A stretch of 64,000 nt of DNA from Molossus alvarezi (GCA_037176705.1 CM073896.1:24812708-24876707); one strand, 5' to 3'. Positions 33,511-44,240 are shown, counted from the stretch's first letter. Numbers and translations: made by a program. The notes: generated by a model from the sequence alone, not told the origin.

Positions 33511-34405
33511 AAATCCCCTTCTTAGCCTCCTTTCTCCGTTCTTCCCAGAGGTAACCACTGTGAATAGTTTTAATATTCCAAACTTTTTTTGATGGGGGTT
33601 GTGGACAGAGCAGAGTCTCACTGCTCAGCCCCCACTTTGTTTTCTGAAGAATCTGAAGTGCCTCCCGCAAACGCCACAGTAACCTGAAAAATGACCCATC
33701 TCACCCAAACCTTCTCCTGGTCTGACTAGGAACGTATATTGTTCATTTCCAAGTCAGACAGTCATCAAAATTCAGGACATTTAGCCTGATTGGTAGTCAT
33801 CACCTTTCAACTTGAATACATCACACCTTGAAAGATGCATCAGCAATTTCTGGGTCTGCAGGTGTTCTCTGGGACTGCAGTCCCGACTCCAGGACAGAGG
33901 GGACTATCCAGTGACCTCTCCAGAGCTTTATCAAAGACACCTCAATTTTACTCTGGCGTTTAATCTTTCGGAGAAGCTGTTTATTGCTTCATCTTCTTGA
34001 GTAGCGCGGACACTGTCACTTAATTAACTCTCCATTTGACTGCATGTTTAAAACTATCAGGTGGGAAGTAAATTTAGTGCTGTCATATGATTCATAAAAT
34101 GCGAAAGTCTGTTTTGTGAGAGCCACGGAGCTGGCACCCGAGCAAAGCTGCCAGTTTTGTTGATTGTTATTTGGCTTGTAATTATACGACCTGGCGGTGG
34201 GGGGGGGGAGCTGTATTTGTTTTTTTTACATGTTTATTTTTAAAACAAGTTAATATGTGTGTGTTGGGCAGTTAGTGTGGTTAGTTAAACTTATAAAAGT
34301 ATATCGTATCTTAACAAATAAAATGAGTTATTATGTCCGGTGTCCTTTAATGGGTATACTTTGTTGAAGAGACATATATCGGAGTCCTAGAATTGATCAT
34401 TGTAC
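33511..34405. other. No gene recognised
   Basis: Mixed composition. A G-run with 'ggcggtgggggggggg' lies near 34193-34209. No coding signal. Confidence 0.4.
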
Positions 34406-34406
34406 A

Positions 34407-34625
34407 TTTATTGAGTGGCTATTCATGCTAGGTCCAGACTTAGGCTCGTTTACAGATGTGGTTACAACTAAACTTCACAATGATCCTGAGAACTAGGCAT
34501 TGTTCGTCCTATATTACAGATAAAGAAACAAAACTCTTGACGTGTTTAGTTATTGGCACAAGGTCACTTATTTTAATATTGACAAAGATGAGATGGAAAC
34601 ACAGGGGCTTTCTGCCTGAATTCAG
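34407..34625 (+). repeat. MIR remnant
   Basis: 'ttgagtggctattcatgctaggtccagacttaggctc', 'cttcacaatgatcctgagaactaggcattgttcg', 'tattacagataaagaaacaaaactcttgac', 'ttggcacaaggtcac' follow the MIR core closely. Confidence 0.75.
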
Positions 34626-34759
34626 TACTTCTGTTTATTCCAGTGGAAGAATTGCTTAGACTAAACTCAGTGAAGCCGTCATGCTTTTATAGAAAATATG
34701 CTTAGAAATCCAGTCACTGTTTATTTGTTTTCCTGCTTCATGCTCTCCCCACAAAGAGA

Positions 34760-35205
34760 TGTGGGTTGGGAGTCCCCAAACTGCTTCTTTGTTTGGTGAT
34801 TTGCTTAAAAGATTCACAAGCCTCAGCATCTAGTCACACGCGGGGCTAAGATTTATTACAGTGAACGGATGGAAAGCAGGATAAGCAGGATAATGGTGCT
34901 TGGGCAAAGTCTGGAGGAAACCGGCACGTACTTCCAGGAGTCCTCTCCCAGGGGGGTCACAATAGATGCACTTAATTCCCCCAGCAATGGCTTGTGACAG
35001 TGTGAGAAATGTTGTCTACCTGGGAAGCTCATTAAAGACTCAGCACCCAGTGTTTTTGGGGGGCTAGTCTCACAGGCACTTTAACTAGTATTTACCAAAA
35101 TTACAGACTCCCAGGTGTTCCAGGGAACTGTTCACCGGTCGCATTCCCAGAGGCCAGCCAAAGGCCGAGTTTGCAAGCCAGCCTTTCAATGCAAAGAAGT
35201 TTTGG
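34760..35205 (-). mobile_element. Solo LTR of an ancient ERV, reverse orientation
   Basis: Phrases match an old mammalian LTR that I recall but cannot name: 'gggagtccccaaactgcttc', 'gatttattacagtgaacggatggaaagcagg', 'aaagtctggaggaaaccggcacg', 'cttccaggagtcctctcccagggggg', 'cttaattcccccagcaatgg', 'cctgggaagctcattaaagactcag' and 'ccagcctttcaatgcaaag'. The reverse strand has AATAAA at 34852-34857 near its 3' end. No retroviral coding sequence adjoins it. Confidence 0.65.
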
Positions 35206-35399
35206 GGCCACCATGTTAACTCTTTATTTTTTTTGCACGAGATTCAAATTATTTCATTGAATGACCTCAAGTTGAAATATTTGATCATTTGCAATTCCTG
35301 AAATTGAATGAGAAAAGGAGTAAGGCTCATGCCTATTAGTGCTGAGAGGGACATGATACATGACAGAATTATGCCAACACATTATGCATTGGGTAATTT

Positions 35400-35464
35400 T
35401 ATACCTTCCTTCCTTTATCTATTTACCCTCAAAGTATTTACTGAACACCTATTATGTTATGAAA
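35400..35464 (-). repeat. L2 fragment, left of a nested MIR
   Basis: 'tttatctatttaccctcaaagtatttactgaacacctattatg' is the complement of the L2 3' end ('ttcattcaacaaatatttattgagcacctactatgtgcc'). Confidence 0.5.
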
Positions 35465-35467
35465 TTG

Positions 35468-35690
35468 CAGGTGATGAAGTTCATAGGCTCTGAATTCAAA
35501 TGGGTTTACATTCTAGTTCTGCCACTCACAAATTTCATGACCTTAGGCAAGTTTCGTAGCTTTTCTGTGGTCGGGCCCTCGCATCTGTTCTATGAGGATT
35601 AGAAGCGCCTACCTTATAGGATTAGGAAAGAGAAGAGGAGTGAATAGGCTGCCTGGTACACGCTAAATGCGTGATCATGGTTAGCTCCCC
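35468..35690 (+). repeat. MIR nested in L2
   Basis: 'aggctctgaattcaaatggg', 'tagttctgccactcacaaatttcatgaccttaggcaagtttc', 'ttctatgaggattagaagcgcctaccttataggattagg', 'ctgcctggtacacgctaaatgc' make a nearly full MIR. L2 sequence resumes on its right with 'ccactatgtgcc'. Confidence 0.75.
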
Positions 35691-36060
35691 CCCACTATGT
35701 GCCACAGATTGTGCTGTCTCTGCATCTGCAGTGATGTATGAGACAGATACGGTTCCTGCTTGTAACAGAACTTCTAGCCCAGTGAAGGATAAAGCGTGAA
35801 ATGATCCTTGAGAGTGATGCCTGCTTCAGTGGGTGAAATTTTGGGTGCTATGAGAGCACATAGGAGAAAACTGATTCCAACTTGAAGGAAGCTAAGTAGA
35901 GGTCAGAGAGAAGGGAGAAGATGTTGGAAGTGGAGAGAGATTATACCAGGCCAAAGGAACATTATGGGCAAAAGACATTGAAATGTGAGTGGGAAGAGAA
36001 GAGAGACTATTGTGTATTTGAATAAATGAAAGAATAAATGGTATGGCTGGAGGAGAGGTG
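35691..36060 (-). repeat. L2 fragment, right of nested MIR
   Basis: 'ccactatgtgccacagattgtgctg', 'gtgatgtatgagacagatacggttcctgcttgtaacagaacttctagcccagtg' is the complement of the L2 3'UTR, continued by the 'gagagtgatgcctgc...' region and 'ccaggccaaaggaacattatgggcaaaagacattg'. Confidence 0.6.
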
Positions 36061-37530
36061 AATTTACAGAGACAAGAAGGGACCACCATATAATGAGGTG
36101 CCTTGTGTGTCCTGTTAGGGGTTTTTTCCTTGGCCTGAGCATAATGAGCACTCAGGGGACTGGGCCTGGGGACAGCACCCTTTGGAAACCTGAGTCAGCA
36201 TGATCATAGTGGAACTTTCTTCCATATGTGTGGCTCCCTCTTTGAAGATGACTTTGTCAGTTTCCCTTATCAAAGGGTATTGATGACTCCTCTCTCTCTG
36301 CAATTCCTCTCAGGGTACAAATCAGGAACATTCTGGGACAGGGTTGAAGCAATTCTATGGACTGCCAACAATAGATCAGACCTGTTTCAATCTACTTCAC
36401 ACTGTGAGAATTCTGGACTTGAGAACAATAGAAGGATAAAATGGAGACATTTGGCTTCATCATGTCTAGCAAAACTGGTGAAAGAAACTACCTATAAGTA
36501 CTAACATGTCAGTGCTCACCAACTGCAACACATTCTCTCTCCCCAAGACTAGAGCCTAGTGAATTGTGAACACTAACCTTTAGGGACACTTTAACTCTGT
36601 GGTTTCTTGACCTCCTAAATTTTTGATTGATGATTTATTTCATTTCCTTGCCATATGCTTATCTCCTTTCACCTTAATTTATTTGCTTTTAAAATCATGC
36701 TTGCATACAAACACATGCAGGAGATGATTTATATGGAAAGTGCCAGCCATAATCATAATGGATATGGCATTATTTGTGAGTTAAAAGGGGGTGAAAATTA
36801 GTATTTACCTGCTGCATTTTACTTTGGTAATGTTGCCACTTGTTTGTAAGATACATATTTTTCTATTTGTTCTAAGTAAAAATGTTTTCTTAAGCTAATT
36901 TTATACAACATATAACCACTAAACCAGAATTTCCAATTGCTTTTTACATGAGACCATTTCACTATTTCTCAGGCAAGAGGCTCCCCACTGGACCCTCACA
37001 TTTAGAAGGGCCCTTTATGTTCTCTCTCTCTCTCTCATACACACACAACTTTACAGAAGAATACACAGGCCCTGTGTCACTTTAAATTGAGCACTCAGTT
37101 GACATAGAGAAGCCTATAATCCCAATAATTCAATCTCAATCTCATGCTTAGTGCAGGCCAAACAGGGCAAAGCTTCTTCACATCTTTTGCCCCGTTTCTT
37201 TAAATAAAAGGTGACTGAGTCTAAATGTAGTGAATGCTTGTGGGTCGAACTGCTGCTGATCATGCAGATGGTCCCTGCTTCAAAGAGTGAGAAGGATTTG
37301 AGCAGTGGAAGCACTTTTCTAGATAAAAGACAAATCAATTGAAGTGTCAGATCTTCCTCTGTTAGCATGAACGTGAAAGAGTTTGCATAATGAAATAACT
37401 GTCCCAGAAATATAAACGTCCATTTTCTTGCTTTTTCTCTTATTCTAATGCATGTTGCAAAGGTTCTCATGAATTAGCACAATGTTGGCAACTATTGCTT
37501 ATGGCAGCTGGGGAACACTATCATAGCGCT
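36061..37530. other. No gene recognised
   Basis: Unique-looking sequence with a short (TC)n/(AC)n run at about 37021-37047. The frames at 36226-36504 (plus) and 37114-37470 (minus) have no recognisable product. Confidence 0.4.
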
Positions 37531-37531
37531 A

Positions 37532-37735
37532 GATGCTGTCTGATAGGATAGCCAATCGCCACAGGTGGCTACTAAAATTAATTCAAATTAAATATCATTA
37601 AAATTTAGTTCCTTAGTTGCACCAGCCCCATTTCAAGTGCTCAGTCACCACATGTGGCTATTGGCTAGGGTACTGGATGACAGAGACCTGGAACATTTCC
37701 AACAGTGCAGTAGATTCTTTGCACCATACCTGTCT
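37532..37735 (+). mobile_element. Non-autonomous hAT-type (MER) element
   Basis: Two inverted halves are visible: 'gctgtctgataggatagccaatcgccacaggtggctac' on the left and 'accacatgtggctattggctagggtactggatgacag...gaacatttcc' on the right, around 'aattaattcaaattaaatat'. This matches a common mammalian hAT-Charlie family with an internal 'ccacatgtggctagtggctac' word. Exact name not assigned. Confidence 0.6.
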
Positions 37736-39455
37736 ACATGTATCATGTGGTATTTCAATTCTTTATCAGTGCTGTACTCTGGCAGCTACAGGGACAATAA
37801 ATACTGGAATTATGAACAGTTACAATTAAATATTTAATTTTAATATGTTTTAAATATTTAGAGATTGTGTTACGTCTGCCTTCATTTGTATTTTTTTCTG
37901 AGCCCGACAAACAGCAGCTGAGATTTATGAGGCCCTTGTCCTTTCTTAATGTGTTAGGAATCCTGGTTTTTGTGGGCCTTGCTCCAATGCACCATTCTAA
38001 AATGCTTGACTGTGTGCGTATAAACCAGATCCATCATGATTATGGGTGGAAGCATTTCATATTCACTTGTGTTTAATGTAATATTTTTTGTACAGCCCAC
38101 CCAATATATACTTTTAATGCTATTGATAAACTTTTATGAAACATGTCTTAGCAATTGCATGCTAAGACATCATGGCATGGTTCAGCAAGGCAGATGTTTT
38201 GGTAGAGCCACCGAGGCCTACTCATCTAACTGCATACTGTTGCCATCAGAGATAGCAAAATGTCTTTCTGCTTGGCTTTGATTTTAGGGGACGTGGATAG
38301 TCCATGAAATTTAGAAACAAACAAAAGGATACCATTTTATTTAATGATTCCATCTCTCATTTCCTCCCCAACACACATACACACACACTGAACTATTCCT
38401 TTTTCTGTAATGGAAGAAGACATGTTGCTTTAGTAATGGCTTATTGACAATTAAGCACTCTCTGTGTGTCTGTCACATGTTGTTTGTTTGCTTTAAATTA
38501 TACTCTATGGTTCTTACCTAACAGAACATCTCCGTATGCAACCTTTGATAGAAGTGTTTGTTTAGGGGAAATATTAATACCAACAAGCCTGAAATTTTTG
38601 CATCAATGAACCTTTTCCCTTCTACAAAGACCATGAGGATCTATAAAATAGGAAGACTTTATTATTGTTAGAGCCCCAAATGTTTTTAAGGAAATAAGTA
38701 GTATGTGATTCACATTTAGGTTTTTAAAATCTTCTCCCGCAAGTCCACTTGAAGTGGGTTTTTTCAAAGTGTTTGGTAAAAAGATGTCCAGCTTTCAAGA
38801 ACTATGGAAATAACTGGAAGCTGGCAAAGGTGGTCAGTATTTTAGGGAAATTGCATTGCATTGTTTATGTTTATAATTCAGACTTTTGGTCTTGTTTATG
38901 GCACATTTCCACACAAGGCTCATTGATTCTCAGATTGCTGAATCACAAAGCAGCTGCTTCTAGTAGAAGCACAGCTATTTAACTTACTACTGATTACCTC
39001 ATAGGCACATAATTTCTCGGTCATAGTCATCTTTAATGGCAGGAAAGCTCTTTGCATAACTTGCCTCTCCATGTGGCAATATTTTGATGTCATTGGTCCA
39101 TGCTTCTCATCACTGTTAGAAGAATCACGTTTTTAGGAGAGGAGAGGTACTTGGTGTGTTGTTCCCATCAGCATTGGACCAGCATTTTCTCAATATTTAA
39201 GGTGGGGATTAACAGCAACAGAACTTCCATAGAATTTGTTCTGGTGGTGGGTTAGGAGTGGGATAGAAAACTACTAACAAAGTGATTCTCAAGCACTTAA
39301 TGATGGCCTTAATAAAAATTACAATGTTTCATTAACTAGACAAGACAACACTTCTGTAAAGCTGTGATTCATCTCCTTGCTCTGAAGTGATTATAGGGTG
39401 ACAGTGATTTTGCGTTAATTGTCCATCGTGACCCAAAATTTGGGTCCATGGCTTC
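37736..39455. other. No gene recognised
   Basis: AT-rich sequence. Frames at 37867-38281 and 38749-38982 look like chance. A short (AC)n run lies near 38371-38389. Confidence 0.4.
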
Positions 39456-39460
39456 ATTAA

Positions 39461-39718
39461 TTATAAGCTTCTGTCTTTGTTAGATTGTCTGGCTTTGTTG
39501 TATTTCTTGCATAGACTGTAGAGCACTTTCAAAAGGTTTGCTTGCATTTCCTCAAATGTGGCACATAGGTCATTGGATGACCCTATGGGAAGGCTGAATC
39601 CAGGTGGCACTGCACTGGCAGGCAACCCTGTAATGGCTGAGGCATTATTTGGTGGAAGCTGAGAGATCTCTGGATAAGAAGGATAGGCCCTAAATGATAA
39701 GGGACTTGAGATGTTCAA
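39461..39718 (-). other. Protein-like open frame, possible processed pseudogene fragment
   Basis: A reverse frame of 85 codons without an ATG start (its first codon is TTG, so the start is arbitrary). It reads ISSPLSFRAYPSYPEISQLP, then a proline- and serine-rich stretch, then FEEMQANLLKVLYSLCKKYN before the stop at 39461. The composition and the helical C-terminal part look more protein-like than other chance frames here. Upstream the frame is closed by a stop. No splice signals were identified at its edges. I do not recognise the protein. Candidates are a truncated retrocopy of a cellular mRNA or pure chance. Confidence 0.25.
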
Positions 39719-39744
39719 ACTAAGCTACTTTTAGAGGAAGTGAA

Positions 39745-40065
39745 ATGTATGGAGAACATCAGCTTTAAAATCAGAGTAATCTAGGTTTCAATCTCAGCTC
39801 TGCACCCAAGAGCCTGTAGATAGAGTACATAGCATATGGGAGACAACAATTGACAGGGGTGGTTGTTTTTATTGTTAATGATAATATTAGCATTTAAATC
39901 CTGGTACCACCTTCTCTTTCATAATATGCTGCACCATCTTGTACCTCAATCTTTTAAACCTTTTTACTTTCTTACTGGAGGATAATAACACCTACCCAAT
40001 AGGGCCAAAGTAAATGAGAATTTGGAACCTCGTAGGTGACAATGACTAGATTGAATGTACTAGAT
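39745..40065 (+). repeat. MIR remnants
   Basis: Two MIR-like parts: 39745-39815 ('cagctttaaaatcagagtaatctaggtttcaatctcagctctgcac') and 39898-40060 ('aatcctggtaccacc', 'gaggataataacacctacccaatagggccaaagtaaatgag'). They are separated by sequence I cannot assign. Confidence 0.5.
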
Positions 40066-40085
40066 TCTGCTCATTAACAGTTCTT

Positions 40086-40434
40086 TTTTTTGGGGGGGGG
40101 TGTTAATCCTCACCAGAGGATCTTTTTTTCCTATTGATTTCTTTCTGATAGTTGAATGTTGCTTTTATTTTTTTTGCAATTTTTATTAATTTATTTTTGT
40201 TACAGATATTTCTTCTTTTTTAGAAAGAATGGAAGGGGGGAAGAAGGAGGAGGAGGAGAGAGAGAAACATCAGCTATGTGAGAGAGGCACATTGATTGGT
40301 TGCCTCCTGCACACACATCAACTGAGGCTGGGAATTGAACCTGCAACCCAGATATGTGCCCTTGACTAGGAATCAAACCCAGGACCCTGTGGTGCAGAGA
40401 CTGATGCTCTAACCACTGAACAATGCTGACCAGG
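40086..40434 (-). mobile_element. VES-type SINE carrying a small L1-tail insertion
   Basis: Reverse SINE from 'ttaatcctcaccagaggatc' to 'caatgctgaccaggg', with a TSD 'gctcattaacagttctt' (40069-40085) against 'gctcattaacaattctt' (40435-40451), one mismatch in 17. After 'attgattt' the SINE is interrupted by about 75 bp that ends in an L1 3' end, and resumes at 'tagaaagaatgg'. A G9 run sits at 40092-40100. Confidence 0.85.
40141..40215 (-). mobile_element. Minimal L1 3'-end insertion inside SINE
   Basis: On the plus strand, 'aatttttattaatttatttttgttacag' (about 40178-40206) is the complement of the extreme 3' end of the local L1. To its left is about 30 bp of non-L1, non-SINE sequence. Short 'atttctt' words flank the block. 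It looks like an extremely 5'-truncated L1 with transduced 3' sequence. Confidence 0.55.
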
Positions 40435-40574
40435 GCTCATTAACAATTCTTGACACTAGGCTGTACATGTCAGCATTTCATCCCCTAAACTCTTTGATGC
40501 ACACATGTAAATGTACACCTTTTGTTCATTCACATTGTGGAAATAGAGTGTAAAGGACATTCTTTTTATCTATT

Positions 40575-40793
40575 CTTTTTTCCCCACCCTTTATTGATTT
40601 TAGAGAGAGAGGAAGTGAGAGGGAGAGAGAGAGAGAAACATTGATGAGGGAGAACATTGAGAGGCTGCCTCCTGCATGCCCCTCACTGGGGATCGGGCCC
40701 ACAACCTGGGCATGTGTCTTGACCAGGAATTGAACCAGTGACCTCTTGGTACATGGGTCCACGCTCAACCACTGAGCCACACAGGCCAGATGT
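40575..40793 (-). mobile_element. VES-type SINE
   Basis: Reverse copy: 'ccctttattgattttagagagagagg' to 'cactgagccacacaggcc'. 10-bp TSD 'ggacattctt' at 40555-40564 and 40794-40803. Confidence 0.92.
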
Positions 40794-40803
40794 GGACATT
40801 CTT

Positions 40804-41230
40804 GATGACATAAGAATTCAAATAATCCATTGAATGATGCTGGAAAAGTCTTAATTGTTTTTTGAAATTCCTTTGGGGTTTTGGTAAGTATAAACTAGAA
40901 TGAGAAATATAAAAGAGAAGAGCTAAAAATCATAACCCTTCAAAATCCACAGATAAAAATTATTACACAAAGGCAAAGTGTTTCATTGTTACCAATTATT
41001 CATTGGTTATTAATAAACACTCTTGAGGATGCCGTGTAACAGCTCAGGGCTACCGCAATGGCAAATAAAGATGTAATAAGTATAATTGATACCACTGATC
41101 GTATTACTAATACAACCTATGTAATAGCAAAAAAAAAAATGCCTTTTAAAAGAAACTAAAATATCTCTTTGGGTTTGAAAAAGTTTATGTCTCCCCATAG
41201 AAACGTGCTATGACCCAAAATAGCTTATAC
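40804..41230. other. No gene recognised
   Basis: AT-rich sequence with an A10 run near 41130; no repeat or coding signal. Confidence 0.45.
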
Positions 41231-41234
41231 TTAA

Positions 41235-41415
41235 TAGTTATCATTTACTGAGGGCCCAATATGTAATGATACTTATTTTTCTAATCCCTGTGGCAACCTT
41301 GCAAGGCAGATGTTATTGTCCCCATGTCCCTGATGAGAAGATTGAGCTTGGGAACGGTCAAATAATGGTCCAAGGAAAATTTTTACAAAGCTACTAGGAA
41401 TAAAAGTTGTGTTTA
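41235..41415 (+). repeat. MIR remnant
   Basis: 'atcatttactgagggcccaatatgtaatg', 'ctaatccctgtggcaaccttgcaaggcagatgttattgtccccatg', 'gatgagaagattgagcttggg', 'aagctactagg'. Confidence 0.75.
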
Positions 41416-41599
41416 GAATGCCTTAGATGTCACTCTTACCTAGTCCCTTGTCATTCTGCCCAAAATGAAACATCAATATATCTTCTTATTCAATCATGTC
41501 ACAAAAGTTATACTCAAGTACTCTGTAGTTACCTTTAAAGGACCAGAAAAAAATGAGTGTGAATTCTTGTGTATGGAGTTACAGATTAGGATGAGTGGT

Positions 41600-41715
41600 T
41601 CTTGATTTGTGCTTTCAATAAGCTTTTGTGTCGGGCACTGTGCCAGGCATTGAGAATAAAAAATAAAGCACATTTCATTACCTTCCAGGACTCTGTCTAG
41701 AGTGAGGATGACAAA
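41600..41715 (-). repeat. L2 fragment
   Basis: 'agcttttgtgtcgggcactgtgccaggcattgagaataaaaaataaag' then 'accttccaggactctgtctagagtgagg' is the complement of the L2 3' end. Confidence 0.6.
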
Positions 41716-41999
41716 TAGTTGGTCCAAATACCATTCTTCTCTCTCTTGGATGCAGGTCAGGTAAGCTTCTCAACAATTATTTCTCAACTGTGATTCCAGG
41801 CGATCTCTAGCCATTGATTAAAATTAGCACACAACAGAAATAAAATTCATTTGCCACTCCTGTTTTAGAGAACCCATGTAATCAGTCACTTGCAATACAC
41901 TGTGACAGGAATGAGTTGTGAATTGTGTCTATGGTACTATGGATTACTATGGATACTTAGAGGGGAGGATGATCACCTCTAATGCTGAAGAATGAAAGG

Positions 42000-42480
42000 C
42001 ACAGATTTTTAATCTTAAGGGATGGGTAGACATATGAAAAGAGATGAGACTAGCAATTTAGGGGGTGGCCAGAGAATGGAGGAATTTATAGGACATTCTA
42101 AGGAGTTTTGAATCTACTCTATAGGGTCAGGGTTTTAAGGTTCTGGGGGACTTTTTAAAAAGGAGTAACTAAATCAAGACAGCATTTTAGGAGAGGGCAA
42201 GAGGTGATGGGGATGTGTCTGAGAGAAGATACTTGAAATACTGCAGTCTCTCTTGGAAAGAGAAATTGAGGACCTGGATTAGAGCAATAATGCCAGAAAT
42301 ATAGACCAGAGGTATGATTGGAAAAATAGTCTAGAGATGATATAGATAGAACACTTGTAAACATTAGTAGTGAAGAATGGTGTGAATGAGAATGTAATAT
42401 CTAGGACAACTTTCTGATTTCTGGCTTGGATTAGTGGGTTGATGATAGGAAGAAAAGTGAGTTGTAGGAGTAAAAGTTAA
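42000..42480 (-). repeat. Possible continuation of L2-like ancient repeat
   Basis: 'agagatgagactagcaatttagggggtggccagagaatgg', 'aggagttttgaatctactctatagggtcagggttttaagg', 'aggagtaactaaatcaagac' and 'gcagtctctcttgg' resemble the region that accompanies L2 3' ends elsewhere (compare 56400-56600). Family uncertain. Confidence 0.35.
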
Positions 42481-42699
42481 TGATTTCAGTGAGGACAAAC
42501 TACAAAGTCATTGATTTATGTTTTTGTTTTTTTTTATAGGAATATTTAGAATTCTTATTATTTTTATTTTTTGGTTTTGCGGCCAAGTAATAAGTTTCTA
42601 GTTTCTAAAGAAAACTTTAGAATATTTTCATGAGATATTAAGAAATTAATTTTGATAGTAATCATAAGTAAATTTTGTATGTCACTCATCTCCACTTTT

Positions 42700-42712
42700 T
42701 ATAGGCTTTCTT
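42700..42712. repeat. Target-site copy 1 of 3
   Basis: 'tataggctttctt' stands left of the SINE. The same word recurs at 42934-42946 and 45140-45152. Confidence 0.85.
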
Positions 42713-42932
42713 TTTTTTAAATTATTTTTTCTTTATTGATTTCTGAGAGAGAGGAAGGGAAAGGAAGAGAGAGACAGAAACATCAATGAGTGAGAACATC
42801 AATTGGCCACCTCCTGCATACACCCCATTTGGGATTTGGCCCACAACCTGGGATTGTGCCCTGACCTGGAATCAAACTGGTGACCTCTTGGTGCATGGGT
42901 TGATGCTTGACCACTGAGCCACACTGGCTGGG
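42713..42932 (-). mobile_element. VES-type SINE next to the half-L1
   Basis: Reverse SINE from the poly(T) and 'ttattgatttctgagagagaggaagg' to 'ccactgagccacactggctggg'. It is flanked by 'tataggctttctt' on both sides, and the right copy also serves as the left flank of the HAL1-like element. Confidence 0.92.
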
Positions 42933-42933
42933 C

Positions 42934-42946
42934 TATAGGCTTTCTT
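42934..42946. repeat. Target-site copy 2 of 3, shared
   Basis: 'tataggctttctt' between the SINE and the HAL1-like element. It closes the SINE's TSD and opens the HAL1's. Confidence 0.85.
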
Positions 42947-42948
42947 TT

Positions 42949-43298
42949 CTTTTTTTTTTTTTTTTCAAATCTTTATTGTTGGATGTAAAATGTATTACAG
43001 ATGTTCCACATTTTTCCCCCATTGACCCCCTCCCACCTTTTCCCACACTATTGTCTGTGTCCATTGGTTATGCATATAAGTTCTTTGGTTTATTTCTTCC
43101 CACCCCCCCAACCCCTTTCCCTTTGAGGTTTGTCAGTCTAGCAATGAATTTGTGCTTCTTAATGCCTTCACCTTTTTCACCCATTCCCCCAACCCCCTTC
43201 CCAACTGGAAACCAACAAAATGTTCTCTGTATCTATGAGAATGTTTCTGTTCTTCCTGTTCATTTTGTTTGTAGATTCCATTGTTGATAGATATGTAT
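42949..43298 (-). other. 3' end of half-L1: 3'UTR, G-rich tract, AATAAA, poly(A)
   Basis: On the sense strand this follows the ORF1 stop directly. It holds a few remains of the ORF2 end, the G-rich tract (complement of 43180-43202, four G-runs), 'gaggtttgtcag' complement, 'catctgtaatacattttac', an AATAAA (complement at about 42970-42976) and a terminal A-run. Its last 40 bp differ from the 'gtaacaaaaataaattaataaa' tail of the other young L1 copies. Confidence 0.8.
43180..43202 (-). other. Potential G-quadruplex in half-L1 3'UTR
   Basis: The minus strand has GGG-AA-GGGGG-TT-GGGGG-AAT-GGG, four G-runs with loops of 2-3 nt. G-quadruplex-forming tracts are a known trait of L1 3'UTRs. Confidence 0.6.
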
Positions 43299-44240
43299 TC
43301 ATTGCCATTTTGTTTGTTCATACATTTTATCTTTTTCTTCAAAAAGACCCTTCATCATTTCATATAATAATGGTTTGGTAGTGATGAACTCCTTTAACTT
43401 TTTCTTGTCTGGGAAAGTTTTTATATGTCCATCAATTCTAAATGACAGCTTTGCAGGATAGAGTAATTTTGGTTGTAGATTCTTGGTTTTCATCACTCTG
43501 AATATTTCTTGCCACTCCCTTCTGGCCTGCAAAGTTTCTTTTGAGAAATCAGCTGACAGCCTAATGGGAACTCCCTTGTAGGTAACTAACTGCCTTTCTC
43601 TTGCTGCTTTTAAGATTCTCTCTTTGTCTTGAACCTTTTGCATTTTGATGATGATGTGTCTTGGTGTGTGCCTCTTGGGGTTCATCTTGTTTGGGACTCT
43701 CTGTGCTTCCTGGACTTGTATGTCTGTTTCCTTCACCAAGTTCAGAAAGTTTTCTGCCATTATTGTTTCAAATAGGTTTTCGATTTCTTGTTCTCTCTCT
43801 TTTCCTTCGGGCACCCCCGAGATGCGAATGTTGGCACGCTTGAAGTTGTCCCAGAGGCTCCTTACACTATCCTAATTTTTTTGGATTCTTTTTTCTTTTT
43901 GCTGTTCTGATTGGGGATTTTTTGCTTCCTTATATTCCAAATCGATGGTTTGCTCCTTGGATTTACATACCCTATTATTGAAGCTGTGTAAATTATTCTT
44001 TATTTCAGTTAATGCCTCCCTTAATTCTAACTGTGTATCCATGATTTCTAACTGGTCCTTTTTTATGCTCTTGAGGCCCTCCCTAAGTTCACTCAGGTTC
44101 TCACTAAGTTCATTGAGCATCCTTATAAGCAGTATTTTGAACTCAGTATCTGTTAGGTTGCTTATCTCCCTTTCGCTTAGTTCTTTCATTGGGGTTTTGT
44201 TCTGTTCTTTCATTTGGGACCTGTTTCTTTGTATCCTCAT
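43299..44240 (-). pseudogene. L1-type ORF1 (RNA-binding protein) with one in-frame stop
   Basis: ORF1p is the nucleic-acid-binding, chaperone-like protein that coats L1 RNA as trimers. The ATG at 44240 opens MRIQRNRSQMKEQNKTPMKE. Residues about 30-105 (LTDTEFKILLIRMLNELSEN...) form the expected heptad-rich coiled coil. An in-frame TAG at 43874-43872 replaces codon 123. Beyond it the same frame stays open to a stop at 43299 and carries the RRM and C-terminal domain: SLWDNFKRANIRISGVPEG, TPRHIIIKMQKVQDKERIL, then LSADFSKETLQARREW. Total 313 codon positions, close to the usual L1 ORF1 size. Only this single stop was seen; there is no frameshift. As it stands, a product would be a coiled-coil stub without RNA-binding domains. 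Confidence 0.92.

Noticed and set aside
34193..34209. G-run as a telomere-like or switch repeat
   Set aside because: A simple G homopolymer without periodic units.
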